Below, in pieces: positions 25,028 through 33,205 of a stretch of 64,000 nt of DNA (position 1 is the first letter of the stretch; every line of letters begins with the position of its first letter). The notes below the pieces were generated by a model. It searched no databases. It saw nothing but the letters and a program-made list of their open reading frames with translations, and had not been told where the DNA came from. Position numbers and translations under genes: made by a program. Origin of the DNA: an uncultured Granulosicoccaceae bacterium (GTDB lineage: Bacteria > Pseudomonadota > Gammaproteobacteria > Granulosicoccales > Granulosicoccaceae); NCBI GenBank assembly GCA_938041955.1, contig CALISD010000129.1:1-64000 (forward strand), given 5' to 3'.

Positions 25028-26417
25028 ACAGCGGGATAATGCATCGGCCGGTGTGTTGAACTTTGAGCATGTACCGGTGAATAATGACTCTGGTGACATC
25101 ACAGATAGTAGAAGAAGTCATAATTTTGATGCGCTCCTAAATAGTGTTGGCAGTTCGGTTGAAGAGATAGGGCGGATCGTTCGTGCTTACGGTACCGCGG
25201 TGCACGTGTCAGGTATTACAGCCTATGTAGGGCAAAGATGCGTAGTTGATAATCCCGATACCGGGCGCAGAACCTATGGGGATGTAGTGGGTATTAAGGA
25301 TAATCACGTTATTCTCTATTTGCTTGGGACACTTGAAGGTATTTCCAATCGTTCGGAGGTCAGGGTATCTCATAGAGGCAAGACAATTCCGTTTTCAGAA
25401 TCACTGGCTGGCTGCATTCTTGATGGTGCAGGCAATTTTATTTATCAGCCGCATGATCAGTTAAACGTTAAAAACGTGTCTATTGATCGATCGGCTCCTG
25501 ACCCGTTAACACGCAAACTTGTTGATACCATTTTCGCCACCGGTGTTAAGTCGATAGATACGCTTTTAACGGTGGGTGAGGGTCAAAGGCTTGGGATCTT
25601 CGCTTCAGCGGGTGTAGGTAAGTCGACTCTTCTTTCAATGTTCGCTCGTCACGCGGATACAGATGTAATTGTTATCGGGTTGATAGGTGAGCGGGGCCGG
25701 GAAGTACGGGAATTTATAGAGCATAACCTGGGTAGTGATGGTTTGGCCAGATCGGTGATGGTGGTGTCAACCTCTGATCGACCTGCAATGGAACGGGTTT
25801 CTGCAGCACTGACCGCGACCACTATAGCGGAAGGCTTTCGCGCGCGTGGAAAGCGGGTGTTACTTTTGATCGATTCCGTGACGCGATATGCGCGAGCACT
25901 GCGTGAAATTGGATTATCAGTAGGCGAACCACCGAGCCGCCGGGGTTTCCCACCCTCGGTTTTTGCCGAGTTACCACGACTACTTGAAAGGGCAGGTAAT
26001 GACGATACAGGGTCCATAACAGCGTTCTACACCGTTTTAGCTGAAGATGAAGAAACCACTGACCCAGTCTCTGAGGAGGTGAAGTCAATACTCGATGGTC
26101 ATATTGTATTGTCTCGTGCGTTGGGTGAGAAAGGGCAATACCCACCGATAGATGTATTAGCCAGCACCAGCCGGGTGTTTCGTCGCATCGTGACAGAGTC
26201 GCATCTAAATAATGCAACCCGTCTACGTTCACTGCTTGCTAAGTATCAAGAAAACGAATTACTACTGGCTATGGGAGAGTACAGCGAGGGCGTCGATGAG
26301 TTGGCAGATAAGGCAATAAGTAATAAGCCGTTGATAGACAACCTGTTAAGTCAGAAGCCAGACGAGGAATATTCTTTGGATCAATCTCTTGATCTACTGG
26401 CGGAGGTGATTCAATAG
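25017..26417 (+). CDS. sctN: T3SS ATPase SctN
   Basis: The 466-residue protein is an F1-beta-like hexameric ATPase: Walker A ASAGVGKST (about 197-204), GERGREVREFIE, Walker B VLLLIDSVTRYARALREIGL and the catalytic segment GEPPSRRGFPPSVFAELPRLLERAG. A polar N-terminal extension of about 45 residues precedes the usual start. SctN dissociates chaperones and unfolds substrates at the export gate. The start overlaps sctL by 11 bp. Confidence 0.97.
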   Translation: METEQRDNASAGVLNFEHVPVNNDSGDITDSRRSHNFDALLNSVGSSVEEIGRIVRAYGTAVHVSGITAYVGQRCVVDNPDTGRRTYGDVVGIKDNHVILYLLGTLEGISNRSEVRVSHRGKTIPFSESLAGCILDGAGNFIYQPHDQLNVKNVSIDRSAPDPLTRKLVDTIFATGVKSIDTLLTVGEGQRLGIFASAGVGKSTLLSMFARHADTDVIVIGLIGERGREVREFIEHNLGSDGLARSVMVVSTSDRPAMERVSAALTATTIAEGFRARGKRVLLLIDSVTRYARALREIGLSVGEPPSRRGFPPSVFAELPRLLERAGNDDTGSITAFYTVLAEDEETTDPVSEEVKSILDGHIVLSRALGEKGQYPPIDVLASTSRVFRRIVTESHLNNATRLRSLLAKYQENELLLAMGEYSEGVDELADKAISNKPLIDNLLSQKPDEEYSLDQSLDLLAEVIQ

Positions 26418-26418
26418 T

Positions 26419-26901
26419 ATGGACTGCAACATTCATTCACTTCAACAATTGGCAGCGGTATACCAATATAAGCTGCGGGTCGCGCGTCGTGAGTTTGAGC
26501 AACAGCGCGGTTTAGTGGAACAATCTAAGGCAGAACTGACCGATGTCACCGCAGCGGTAGTGAGATTGGAAGCTAATCTTCACGATAATGCAACGTATAT
26601 GCGTGTTGATGAGGTTTGCTCAAATGCCGTAAAAATGGTCTTCGCACTAAAATACAAGGCTCAGCTTGAATATGACGTTGATCGGGAGTCCTATTTTCTG
26701 GAGCTTGCCGAGGCCGATGTGCGGGAGCAATTGCAAGTGCTCTCCGATAAACGCAGGTTAATCGAGAAGTTCGAAACCAAGATTAAGGCAGTCGCCAATA
26801 TAGTCAAAAGGGTAAATCGATCAATCGAGGTTCTGGAGGAGATATCGCAAGAAGAGGATTTTGAACAAACTTACTATTTGAGGGTTGCAGAGAATGTCTA
26901 A
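26419..26901 (+). CDS. sctO: T3SS central stalk protein SctO
   Basis: The 160-residue protein is almost entirely heptad-rich helix, with two long antiparallel coiled-coil arms, as in YscO/FliJ. It is located directly after sctN (start 2 bp after its stop, GGAGGT at 26402-26407). SctO sits in the pore of the ATPase ring. Sequence alone does not identify YscO proteins well; the position decides the call. Confidence 0.82.
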   Translation: MDCNIHSLQQLAAVYQYKLRVARREFEQQRGLVEQSKAELTDVTAAVVRLEANLHDNATYMRVDEVCSNAVKMVFALKYKAQLEYDVDRESYFLELAEADVREQLQVLSDKRRLIEKFETKIKAVANIVKRVNRSIEVLEEISQEEDFEQTYYLRVAENV

Positions 26902-27637
26902 TCTCAATAGCAGAGTGAGGTCCCAGAAGACACCTATTGCTCGAAATACGGCGAACGTTGCGTCTGGTCGAAGGAAAGTCACGGCGCAAATTGCAGCGAG
27001 TGATACGGATATAGAAAAATTCAATGACTTGCTGCGGGAGAAAAAACGTCTGCACAATAGAGTGGGTGAGCAGCGAACTGTGGAAAAAAAATCTGCTGCG
27101 AGTGTTATTGCGCAGCGCGCTTGTGTAGATGAGATAACAGTGAGTAACTCTGGAAATGATCATCGTCCACATGGGGGGGTGTTGGCAAGCAAAGGTCAAT
27201 CGAATGGCGACGCTGATATTCAAACCGCCACACACGCAGACTATAGCCTTCGAATCTCATTGGGCTCAAATGCAACCGGCGCCAAGGTGGATACCAATAT
27301 GGGAGGCATGGAATCAAAAACAGTAGAGTCAATTGTTGCTGTTATTCAGAGAATCGTAATGAACCAGCGGGGCACCAGTGAGAAAAAAAGATGGTCGATT
27401 CAGTTAGGTCTGCCCGGACAGGCAGTAATAGATATAGCGCTTGAGTATTCAGGGAAAGACGAATGGCAGCTAGGTTTTAGTGAGCACGATCGTTCAGGCG
27501 GTAGAAGAGACAGGCAGTTCGTTGAGACCGGTGGTAACCCTGTAGCAGTGGATGATATGGAGGCTCTTTACCATTGTGTAGAGGCGGGATTAAAAATGGC
27601 GCTTCCCCGCTTACGTATTACTGAACTGCACAAGTAG
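26894..27637 (+). CDS. sctP: T3SS needle-length/substrate-switch protein SctP
   Basis: The ATG at 26894 overlaps the sctO stop (ATGTCTAA); a TTG at 26885 is the alternative. The 247-residue protein has a basic, low-complexity N-terminal half. A globular C-terminal domain (about 145-240) contains RWSIQLGLPGQAVIDIALEY and LYHCVEAGLKMALPRLRI, consistent with the T3S4 domain of YscP/SctP. Ruler proteins vary strongly in sequence; the position between sctO and sctQ supports the role, though a kinase/regulator pair intervenes. Confidence 0.72.
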   Translation: MSNLNSRVRSQKTPIARNTANVASGRRKVTAQIAASDTDIEKFNDLLREKKRLHNRVGEQRTVEKKSAASVIAQRACVDEITVSNSGNDHRPHGGVLASKGQSNGDADIQTATHADYSLRISLGSNATGAKVDTNMGGMESKTVESIVAVIQRIVMNQRGTSEKKRWSIQLGLPGQAVIDIALEYSGKDEWQLGFSEHDRSGGRRDRQFVETGGNPVAVDDMEALYHCVEAGLKMALPRLRITELHK

Positions 27638-27649
27638 GGTGGTAGTGTT

Positions 27650-28831
27650 ATGTCAACCGCTGACTTTACCCTAGAGACTCTGCCGCAGCAGATCGCAGCG
27701 GGTCACCCCCACTTCTCATTGCAGTCGATCGATTCCGTATCTGTGCAAGAGCTTGAGGGTGTATTAGATGTCATTACGGAGGAAATTATTCTCGTTCAAC
27801 GGTCAACCGGTGATATCAAGTGGATGTCCAGCACTTGCAGAGGGGTATCGCATAAGTTAGGGGGCACAAAAAACATTGATGAATTTCCTTCTTTGCAAAA
27901 AATGATTAATGACGCGCTCCCCTTGGATGCTGGTATCAAGGTTCAATCGCGGTGGCATACCATTGACGTACAGTGGCAGCAGTACATCGGAGATAACCGC
28001 AAGTCTTCAATCTCGCTGTTGGTGCGCCCTGAGTATTCAGATCATATCTGGGTTCGTTTCTACCGGAGCAATGATCGTGAGGACTATGTTAGGCAGTCTC
28101 TCGCTGACCATGAGAAATTATTCAGTACCTCGCAAGCGATCTCTGTATCTGAAATGGTAACAACGCTTGCGCATGAATTAAACCAGCCGCTGGGTACACT
28201 CGTTAACATAGTAAACGGTATCAAGTCACGATTGAAATCTGATGATAAAAATAATCAGGAAATATTCGACGTACTAGAGTTGGCTCAAAAACAAGGGCAA
28301 TTTGCCTCAGATATTTTGTTGAGGTTACGAGACTTTGCTCAGTCAAAAAAACCAGTCGTTGTGAAATGCAACGTTAGTGAATTGATTAGCAATACGCTGG
28401 CGTTACTGGACTGGGTTTTTGTTGCTGAGCAAGTCAATGTGAATTTTCACATTAAAGATACTGAGATTGTATTGGCTGGAGATGAGACTCTTCTGCAGCA
28501 GGTGTTAGTGAACCTGCTGAGGAACTCGGTCGATGCGATGGCAAAGCTCGACAGTGAGGAAAGAAGAATCGATATTACGGTGAGTAACACTGAGGAGAAA
28601 GTGGCAATAGCGATCTCTGATACCGGACATGGCATAGATGCAGATCATGAAAAGACCTTGTTTACCCCTTTCCGATCTAAAAAAGCCAATGGTATGGGGG
28701 TGGGTCTTAATATTTGTCGATCTTTTATTGAATTGCATCAGGGGCAGTTCTGGTTTACTCAAAACGAGACTCGTGGTTGTACAGCAAACATTCTGATACC
28801 TAATGGACTGGCAAATGAAACAGGAAAATAA
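27650..28831 (+). CDS. Soluble sensor histidine kinase within the T3SS operon
   Basis: The 393-residue protein has no membrane helix. Residues about 35-140 look PAS-like. The HisKA dimerisation helix carries the phospho-acceptor His175 in LAHELNQPLG, a pattern typical of FixL/DctB-type kinases. The HATPase domain shows NLLRNSVDAM (N box), DTGHGID (G1) and GMGVGLNICRSFIE (G2). It overlaps the next gene, encoding its likely partner regulator, by up to 29 bp. It presumably senses a cytoplasmic or secretion-status signal to control the T3SS; this is inference. Confidence 0.92.
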   Translation: MSTADFTLETLPQQIAAGHPHFSLQSIDSVSVQELEGVLDVITEEIILVQRSTGDIKWMSSTCRGVSHKLGGTKNIDEFPSLQKMINDALPLDAGIKVQSRWHTIDVQWQQYIGDNRKSSISLLVRPEYSDHIWVRFYRSNDREDYVRQSLADHEKLFSTSQAISVSEMVTTLAHELNQPLGTLVNIVNGIKSRLKSDDKNNQEIFDVLELAQKQGQFASDILLRLRDFAQSKKPVVVKCNVSELISNTLALLDWVFVAEQVNVNFHIKDTEIVLAGDETLLQQVLVNLLRNSVDAMAKLDSEERRIDITVSNTEEKVAIAISDTGHGIDADHEKTLFTPFRSKKANGMGVGLNICRSFIELHQGQFWFTQNETRGCTANILIPNGLANETGK

Positions 28832-29465
28832 GGTTTTCGTTGTAGATGACAACGATGATTTTCGGAGTTCGGTAGCCTGGATGTTAAGGGGAGGAGGTTA
28901 TAGGACGGTTGAATTCGTGGACGGTGAAAAGGCAATAACCGCATTAAGGTTGGCTGAAAAATCCGACCTCTTTCGATCGTGCCTATTGCTTGATGTACGT
29001 ATGCCACGTATGAGCGGTATTGAGTTTCATGAGCTCTTGAACCAGGCGCATATTCGAATACCTATCGTATACATGACGGGGCATGCCGATGTTCCATTGG
29101 CGGTGGAGGCAATGAAAAAGGGGGCGGTTACTTTGCTGGAAAAACCGCTGCAACCGGAGCAGTTAACCAAAGCAATTGAATCGGCGATTAATTCGTCTAT
29201 AGCAAGCAATTCGAATTTGTTCCATTCTGATGTAGATGACGCCGATTGTGGTGAATTCATGACTAAGTTGAATCTATTAACGCCGCGCGAGAGGGATGTT
29301 CTAAACGGTATGGTAGAGGGTCAGGTCAATAAAATGATAGCGGTCAGTCTGGATATAAGTGTACGAACGGTTGAGGTACACAGGGCAAGGCTGATGAAAA
29401 AATTGGGAATTAGAACCGCGTCAGAAGCGGTAAAGCTGGTATTTCTATGTCAAATGAAAAGATAA
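28803..29465 (+). CDS. FixJ/NarL-type response regulator within the T3SS operon
   Basis: The 220-residue protein has a receiver domain with VVDDND acidic pair, phospho-acceptor D64 in LLDVRMP and the conserved Thr and Lys (MTGHAD, LEKPL). A LuxR-type helix-turn-helix follows (LTPRERDVLNGMVEGQVNKMIA, RTVEVHRARLMKKLGI). It starts inside the kinase gene (ATG 28803 or 28815) and ends overlapping sctQ, so kinase, regulator and sctQ are translationally linked. It is the most likely local activator of the T3SS promoters. Confidence 0.92.
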   Translation: MDWQMKQENKVFVVDDNDDFRSSVAWMLRGGGYRTVEFVDGEKAITALRLAEKSDLFRSCLLLDVRMPRMSGIEFHELLNQAHIRIPIVYMTGHADVPLAVEAMKKGAVTLLEKPLQPEQLTKAIESAINSSIASNSNLFHSDVDDADCGEFMTKLNLLTPRERDVLNGMVEGQVNKMIAVSLDISVRTVEVHRARLMKKLGIRTASEAVKLVFLCQMKR

Positions 29466-30343
29466 TGATCGCTAACAACACTATGGATAGGTTGCAGAAG
29501 CAGACGCCCGGCGTTTTAACCGATGATGGTGTTAATGGGGGTTTGGAACAGAATATAACTTCTATTTACTATGAGGCGCGTACCGTCGTTGGGGCTTTGG
29601 GTTTATCTATCACTACAAACGTTTTAGAACGTGGCTATATGTCACCGTTACAGTACAGATTGGAACTAAGTCGAATAGAACCTCTGGTACAACGCCTTGA
29701 GGATTGGCTCAGTGCCGCACTTTATTTCGAGCCAGCTGTAGAAATCACTGCGCCGCAAGTACTAAATATATTGATGTCAGATGATAATCGAAGCACAAAA
29801 AAAATCGGTGTTTATCTGCCGGTAGAAAATTGGCAATTAGCAGAAGTAGGGGATGATGGTTTTGATTTGGGGGTCTTGTCGTTTGAGTGGCTGGATTATT
29901 CCACTGAACTGGTACTGGCACGCTTCAATCTTTCCCCTGAAGAGCAAAACACAATACAGGCTAAAGCCACTGTACTATTGCCTCAATCGTTCGAGCCCTC
30001 ATGGTGCTCAACGCTTTATGTGCCTGCCATAAATGGATGTCTGGACGGTCGAATTGCCGAGACCGGGCTGACATGGTTTCCTGGGAAAACCCTTGCTGTG
30101 GCATCCTCGCAGGAATACAACGATTGCCGGATTGATTGTGATGAAGTGATTAGTTTTTGCTCTGTATCTGCAAAAACGTTTTTCAATCATGAGAGATCGA
30201 ATTTAAGTGAAATAATCAGCAGGCGGTTTAGTGAGCATGGATGTGTAATACGATGCAGTAATGGTGTGGAGGCGTTAGGCAGCCTTATAGCGATTGGAAA
30301 GGGTATGGGGCTTCACATTAGCCGAGTAAACGGCCATTTATAG
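29447..30343 (+). CDS. sctQ: T3SS C-ring/sorting platform protein SctQ (divergent)
   Basis: The 298-residue product (ATG 29447, or 29465 in TAATG with the regulator stop) lies exactly at the sctQ position before sctRST. The C-terminal part (about 225-298) matches a SpoA domain: a proposed FCSVSAKT strand, CVIRCSNGVEALGSLIAIGKGMGLHI. The rest shows little recognisable similarity by eye. SctQ forms cytoplasmic pods that bind SctL, SctK and substrates. The call depends heavily on gene order. Confidence 0.75.
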   Translation: MSNEKIMIANNTMDRLQKQTPGVLTDDGVNGGLEQNITSIYYEARTVVGALGLSITTNVLERGYMSPLQYRLELSRIEPLVQRLEDWLSAALYFEPAVEITAPQVLNILMSDDNRSTKKIGVYLPVENWQLAEVGDDGFDLGVLSFEWLDYSTELVLARFNLSPEEQNTIQAKATVLLPQSFEPSWCSTLYVPAINGCLDGRIAETGLTWFPGKTLAVASSQEYNDCRIDCDEVISFCSVSAKTFFNHERSNLSEIISRRFSEHGCVIRCSNGVEALGSLIAIGKGMGLHISRVNGHL

Positions 30344-30364
30344 GGATATTAAAACGACATTGTT

Positions 30365-31021
30365 ATGGATCTTACTTCCTTTACGCCATCTTCAGCACTG
30401 CTTACGGTCATTCTGATCGCGTTAGCACCATTCGTTGCGGTGATGGTTACATCGTTCACCAAAATAGTGGTGGTGTTATCTCTGTTGAGAAACGCCTTGG
30501 GTGTGCAGCAGGTGCCACCGAACCTTGTTATTAATGGTTTGGCCATGGTGCTGACAATTTATGTTATGTACCCCGTAGGTCATCAGATGATGGATAATAT
30601 CGCTAATACTGATCAGGTGGCCACCACAACCGAAGGGCTTCTTGAGATGGCAGATGTTGGAAAAGAACCGGTGAGGGAGTTTTTGCTTAAGCATTCGCAT
30701 GAACTGGAAAGGGCGTTTTTTCATAATACTGTACAAAAAATGAATGAAGGTGAGAATCTTCCCGATGTGCAGTCGAGTGATTTTGTGGTGTTGCTGCCGG
30801 CGTTTACCGTTAGTGAGTTGTCAGAGGCGTTTCAGATTGGTTTTTTGATCTATCTGCCATTTATAATTATAGATCTTGTTGTATCTAATATATTGATGGC
30901 GCTGGGGATGATGATGTTATCGCCGACTTTGGTTTCTCTTCCGTTTAAGTTGCTGTTGTTCGTTATGGTTGATGGTTGGGCTAAGCTATCCCATGGTCTT
31001 GTTATTTCGTACTTAGTGTAA
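30365..31021 (+). CDS. sctR: T3SS export gate protein SctR (FliP/YscR)
   Basis: The 218-residue protein has the FliP-family signature: an N-terminal helix with ALAPFVAVMVTSFTKIVVVLSLLRNALG and QQVPPNLVINGLAM; the middle FVVLLPAFTVSELSEAFQIGF, with the canonical P-F-selective phrase; and the closing LPFKLLLFVMVDGW. Unlike FliP it has no signal peptide. Five copies form the core of the export gate. Its TAA overlaps the sctS ATG. Confidence 0.97.
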   Translation: MDLTSFTPSSALLTVILIALAPFVAVMVTSFTKIVVVLSLLRNALGVQQVPPNLVINGLAMVLTIYVMYPVGHQMMDNIANTDQVATTTEGLLEMADVGKEPVREFLLKHSHELERAFFHNTVQKMNEGENLPDVQSSDFVVLLPAFTVSELSEAFQIGFLIYLPFIIIDLVVSNILMALGMMMLSPTLVSLPFKLLLFVMVDGWAKLSHGLVISYLV

Positions 31022-31296
31022 TGCTGAGCTCAGACATTATCCAGTTAACCCAGCAGGCTTTGTGGCTGGTGCTTTACCTTGCGGCACCACCGGTTCTGGC
31101 TGGTGCCGTTTTCGGTTTGCTGGTGGCTTTTGTACAGGCGGCAACACAGCTACAAGAGCAGACCTTTCAGTTTGCAGTAAAGTTGTTTGCTATTGTAATC
31201 ACCCTGTTTATTACAGCTTCTCTGATGGGTGCAACCCTGTATCGCTATACAAATCGCATATTCACTGAATTCCCATCGATGGTTGCAGGTGGTTGA
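31021..31296 (+). CDS. sctS: T3SS export gate protein SctS (FliQ/YscS)
   Basis: The 91-residue protein has two transmembrane helices joined by the loop AATQLQEQTFQFAVKLFA, which contains the QEQT motif found in all FliQ/SctS proteins. The start overlaps the sctR stop as TAATG. Four copies complete the SctRST gate. Confidence 0.97.
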   Translation: MLSSDIIQLTQQALWLVLYLAAPPVLAGAVFGLLVAFVQAATQLQEQTFQFAVKLFAIVITLFITASLMGATLYRYTNRIFTEFPSMVAGG

Positions 31297-31318
31297 ATAG
31301 GTGTGCGGAAAATAGAAA

Positions 31319-32116
31319 ATGGAAGACTCTGTTTTATACGGGCTGTTGTCAGAAAAAGTATTGCTTGTCGGGTTGTCAACTCTGAGGCTTATGGTTGCAC
31401 TGCTGGTAATACCTGTTTTCTCTGATGAAATTGTACCGCCTCTGGTGCGCAATTCTTTGTTTGTGACACTGGCGATTGTGGTGGTCTATTTACAACCAGA
31501 TAAAGATATAGATACGCTAAGTGTTTCGGGTTGGATGGCATTGGTTGGAAAGGAAATATTTATTGGTTTGGTGATCGGTTTCTTCTTAGGTTTGTTTTTA
31601 TGGGCGTTTGAAGCGGCAGGAACGGTTATCGATACCCAGATTGGCGCTTCAATGGCGACAGTCTATGATCCAATTTCCGGGCATGATGTAACACTGTTTG
31701 GTGATTTTCTCGGACGATGGGTTAACTTTGTTTTTGTCGCATCGGGAGGGCTTTTGTTTCTTGTTTTGGCGGTTCTTGAAAGCTATATGATTTGGCCTGT
31801 ATATGAACCTATACCAAATTTAAGGGCTGCGACGGTGGTGTTTTTTGAGAATGAATTCGGTCGGTTTATTAAGCTGGTGCTGATGATTTCATCTCCCATC
31901 GTTGTGGTTATATTTCTTGTTGATATGTCTATGGGAATGATTAATCGCTTTGCAAGGCGGCTGGACATATTATTTCTATCGCTTGCGATAAAAGGGTTGG
32001 TCGCGTTGGTGATGATGTTGATACTAATCCCGACAATGATCGAGATATTACACATGCAGCTAGATCTACACAGAAGTGGGCTTGTTAATATTACGGATAA
32101 AATTATTGGCATATAA
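31319..32116 (+). CDS. sctT: T3SS export gate protein SctT (FliR/YscT)
   Basis: The 265-residue protein has about six hydrophobic helices with the family motif GEIFIGLVIGFFLGLFLWAFEAAGTVIDTQIGASMATVYDP (here broken into shorter parts: KEIFIGLVIGF and AGTVIDTQIGASMA). It follows sctS by 22 bp. One copy sits at the gate's tip with SctR and SctS. It is the last clear Sct gene of the right arm; sctU, which normally follows, is in the divergent arm. Confidence 0.95.
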   Translation: MEDSVLYGLLSEKVLLVGLSTLRLMVALLVIPVFSDEIVPPLVRNSLFVTLAIVVVYLQPDKDIDTLSVSGWMALVGKEIFIGLVIGFFLGLFLWAFEAAGTVIDTQIGASMATVYDPISGHDVTLFGDFLGRWVNFVFVASGGLLFLVLAVLESYMIWPVYEPIPNLRAATVVFFENEFGRFIKLVLMISSPIVVVIFLVDMSMGMINRFARRLDILFLSLAIKGLVALVMMLILIPTMIEILHMQLDLHRSGLVNITDKIIGI

Positions 32117-32210
32117 AGTCATTGTCAGATAGCGGTAAGCGTTTAATGATTCTAAGGCGTGTTGTTAGGCTGCTTCAGCTGAGTATGGTGTTAAGACAGG
32201 AGGTAAAGTC

Positions 32211-33041
32211 ATGGTAACTTCGCAAGTTTTAATGAAATATGGTGCTGTTTTTTTGGTTTTGTTGTTGCAAGCGTGCGCGAGCAATAATGTAGACAATAAA
32301 GTACCAGATGCCGAGAACATAGAAGCTGGTGAGATCCTCAGGGTAAAACTAGGCAGAAAGGTCGATCAGCCATTGATGCTGATAGCTACCGATCTGGTCG
32401 GTGCACTGTCGCAAATTTCACAGTTTGATACTGAAACAATCACTATTGATATGCCGGTGGCTATGTCTTATTTTGGCCGGGCGGTTCGAAAAGCCCTGAA
32501 GTCAAAGGGGTATGACGTAAGGGAGGTAAGGACGAACGCGGCGGGAAACTTGTTGCTTACTTCAGTTGAGAGAAAAACCAGTGCTGAGACTGATGATATA
32601 TTTACCTATGTAATCAAAGTGAATGATGTCGCCCTGAAAAGGTCTTACTCGATTCAAAATCGAGTAGTAGTGCCTGTTTCTTCTTTGTACGTGCGTGGTG
32701 CAAGTCCCCGTTCTATCGTACTAGATGACAGGATTTTCGTTTCGGAAGACTATTGGCGCACAAGCTATAAGGCGTCTGACACTAGCAGGCAAGTTGCTGG
32801 TAATAGCAGTGCTTCCGAGATATCTGGACCAGATGAGTCGTATCTTTGTACGCCCGAGGGTAAAGGCAAGAACACAGACGGTTGGGTTTGTTGGAAGCAC
32901 AAGTCCGGTAAACAATGGATTGATGCCTCGACGAGGTCATCGCTGCTTAAGTCTGGAATGGTTGCCTACTCTATTCAGTGGGATGAATTGAATGCAATGC
33001 CGGATGTGGAAATCATTGATGTTGTTTCGGGCGTGAACTAG
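32211..33041 (+). CDS. Lipoprotein at the end of the T3SS operon, pilotin candidate
   Basis: A very strong AGGAGGT (32199-32205) precedes the ATG at 32211. The 276-residue protein has a lipoprotein signal (LLLQAC, Cys at about residue 22). The first globular part (about 40-130) resembles an N0-like alpha/beta fold (LIATDLVGALSQIS, AMSYFGRAVRKALKSKGY), followed by a domain with four Cys-spaced aromatic segments. It lies 94 bp after sctT. It could be the SctG/pilotin or a secretin partner; no family was recognised. Confidence 0.6.
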   Translation: MVTSQVLMKYGAVFLVLLLQACASNNVDNKVPDAENIEAGEILRVKLGRKVDQPLMLIATDLVGALSQISQFDTETITIDMPVAMSYFGRAVRKALKSKGYDVREVRTNAAGNLLLTSVERKTSAETDDIFTYVIKVNDVALKRSYSIQNRVVVPVSSLYVRGASPRSIVLDDRIFVSEDYWRTSYKASDTSRQVAGNSSASEISGPDESYLCTPEGKGKNTDGWVCWKHKSGKQWIDASTRSSLLKSGMVAYSIQWDELNAMPDVEIIDVVSGVN

Positions 33042-33139
33042 TTCGTGCCTGCATAAGATGGTGTCAATATCTTTACAATACATCGTCAATAATAAGTTGA
33101 TTGGAAAATTGATGCTGAAATGGTGAGAAGTTATTGCGT

Positions 33140-33155
33140 CCGAAAGCGGTTTCGG
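33140..33155. promoter_or_regulatory. LacI-family operator
   Basis: CCGAAAGCGGTTTCGG is a palindrome fitting the LacI-family consensus GAAAnCGnTTTC with its central CG. It lies 51 bp upstream of the lacI-type start codon, so it is probably the operator for autoregulation of the regulator and control of the sugar-transport operon. Confidence 0.65.
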
Positions 33156-33205
33156 GATAGCATCCTCCAGATGACTGACACAGTAATTCACATCAACCTG
33201 GCTTA

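Noticed and set aside
14715-33041. Flagellar export gene cluster
   Set aside because: FlhA, FlhB, FliPQR and even FliO-like proteins are present, but a secretin (SctC), SctD, needle and rod genes and SctK show it is an injectisome; no flagellin, hook or rod genes occur.
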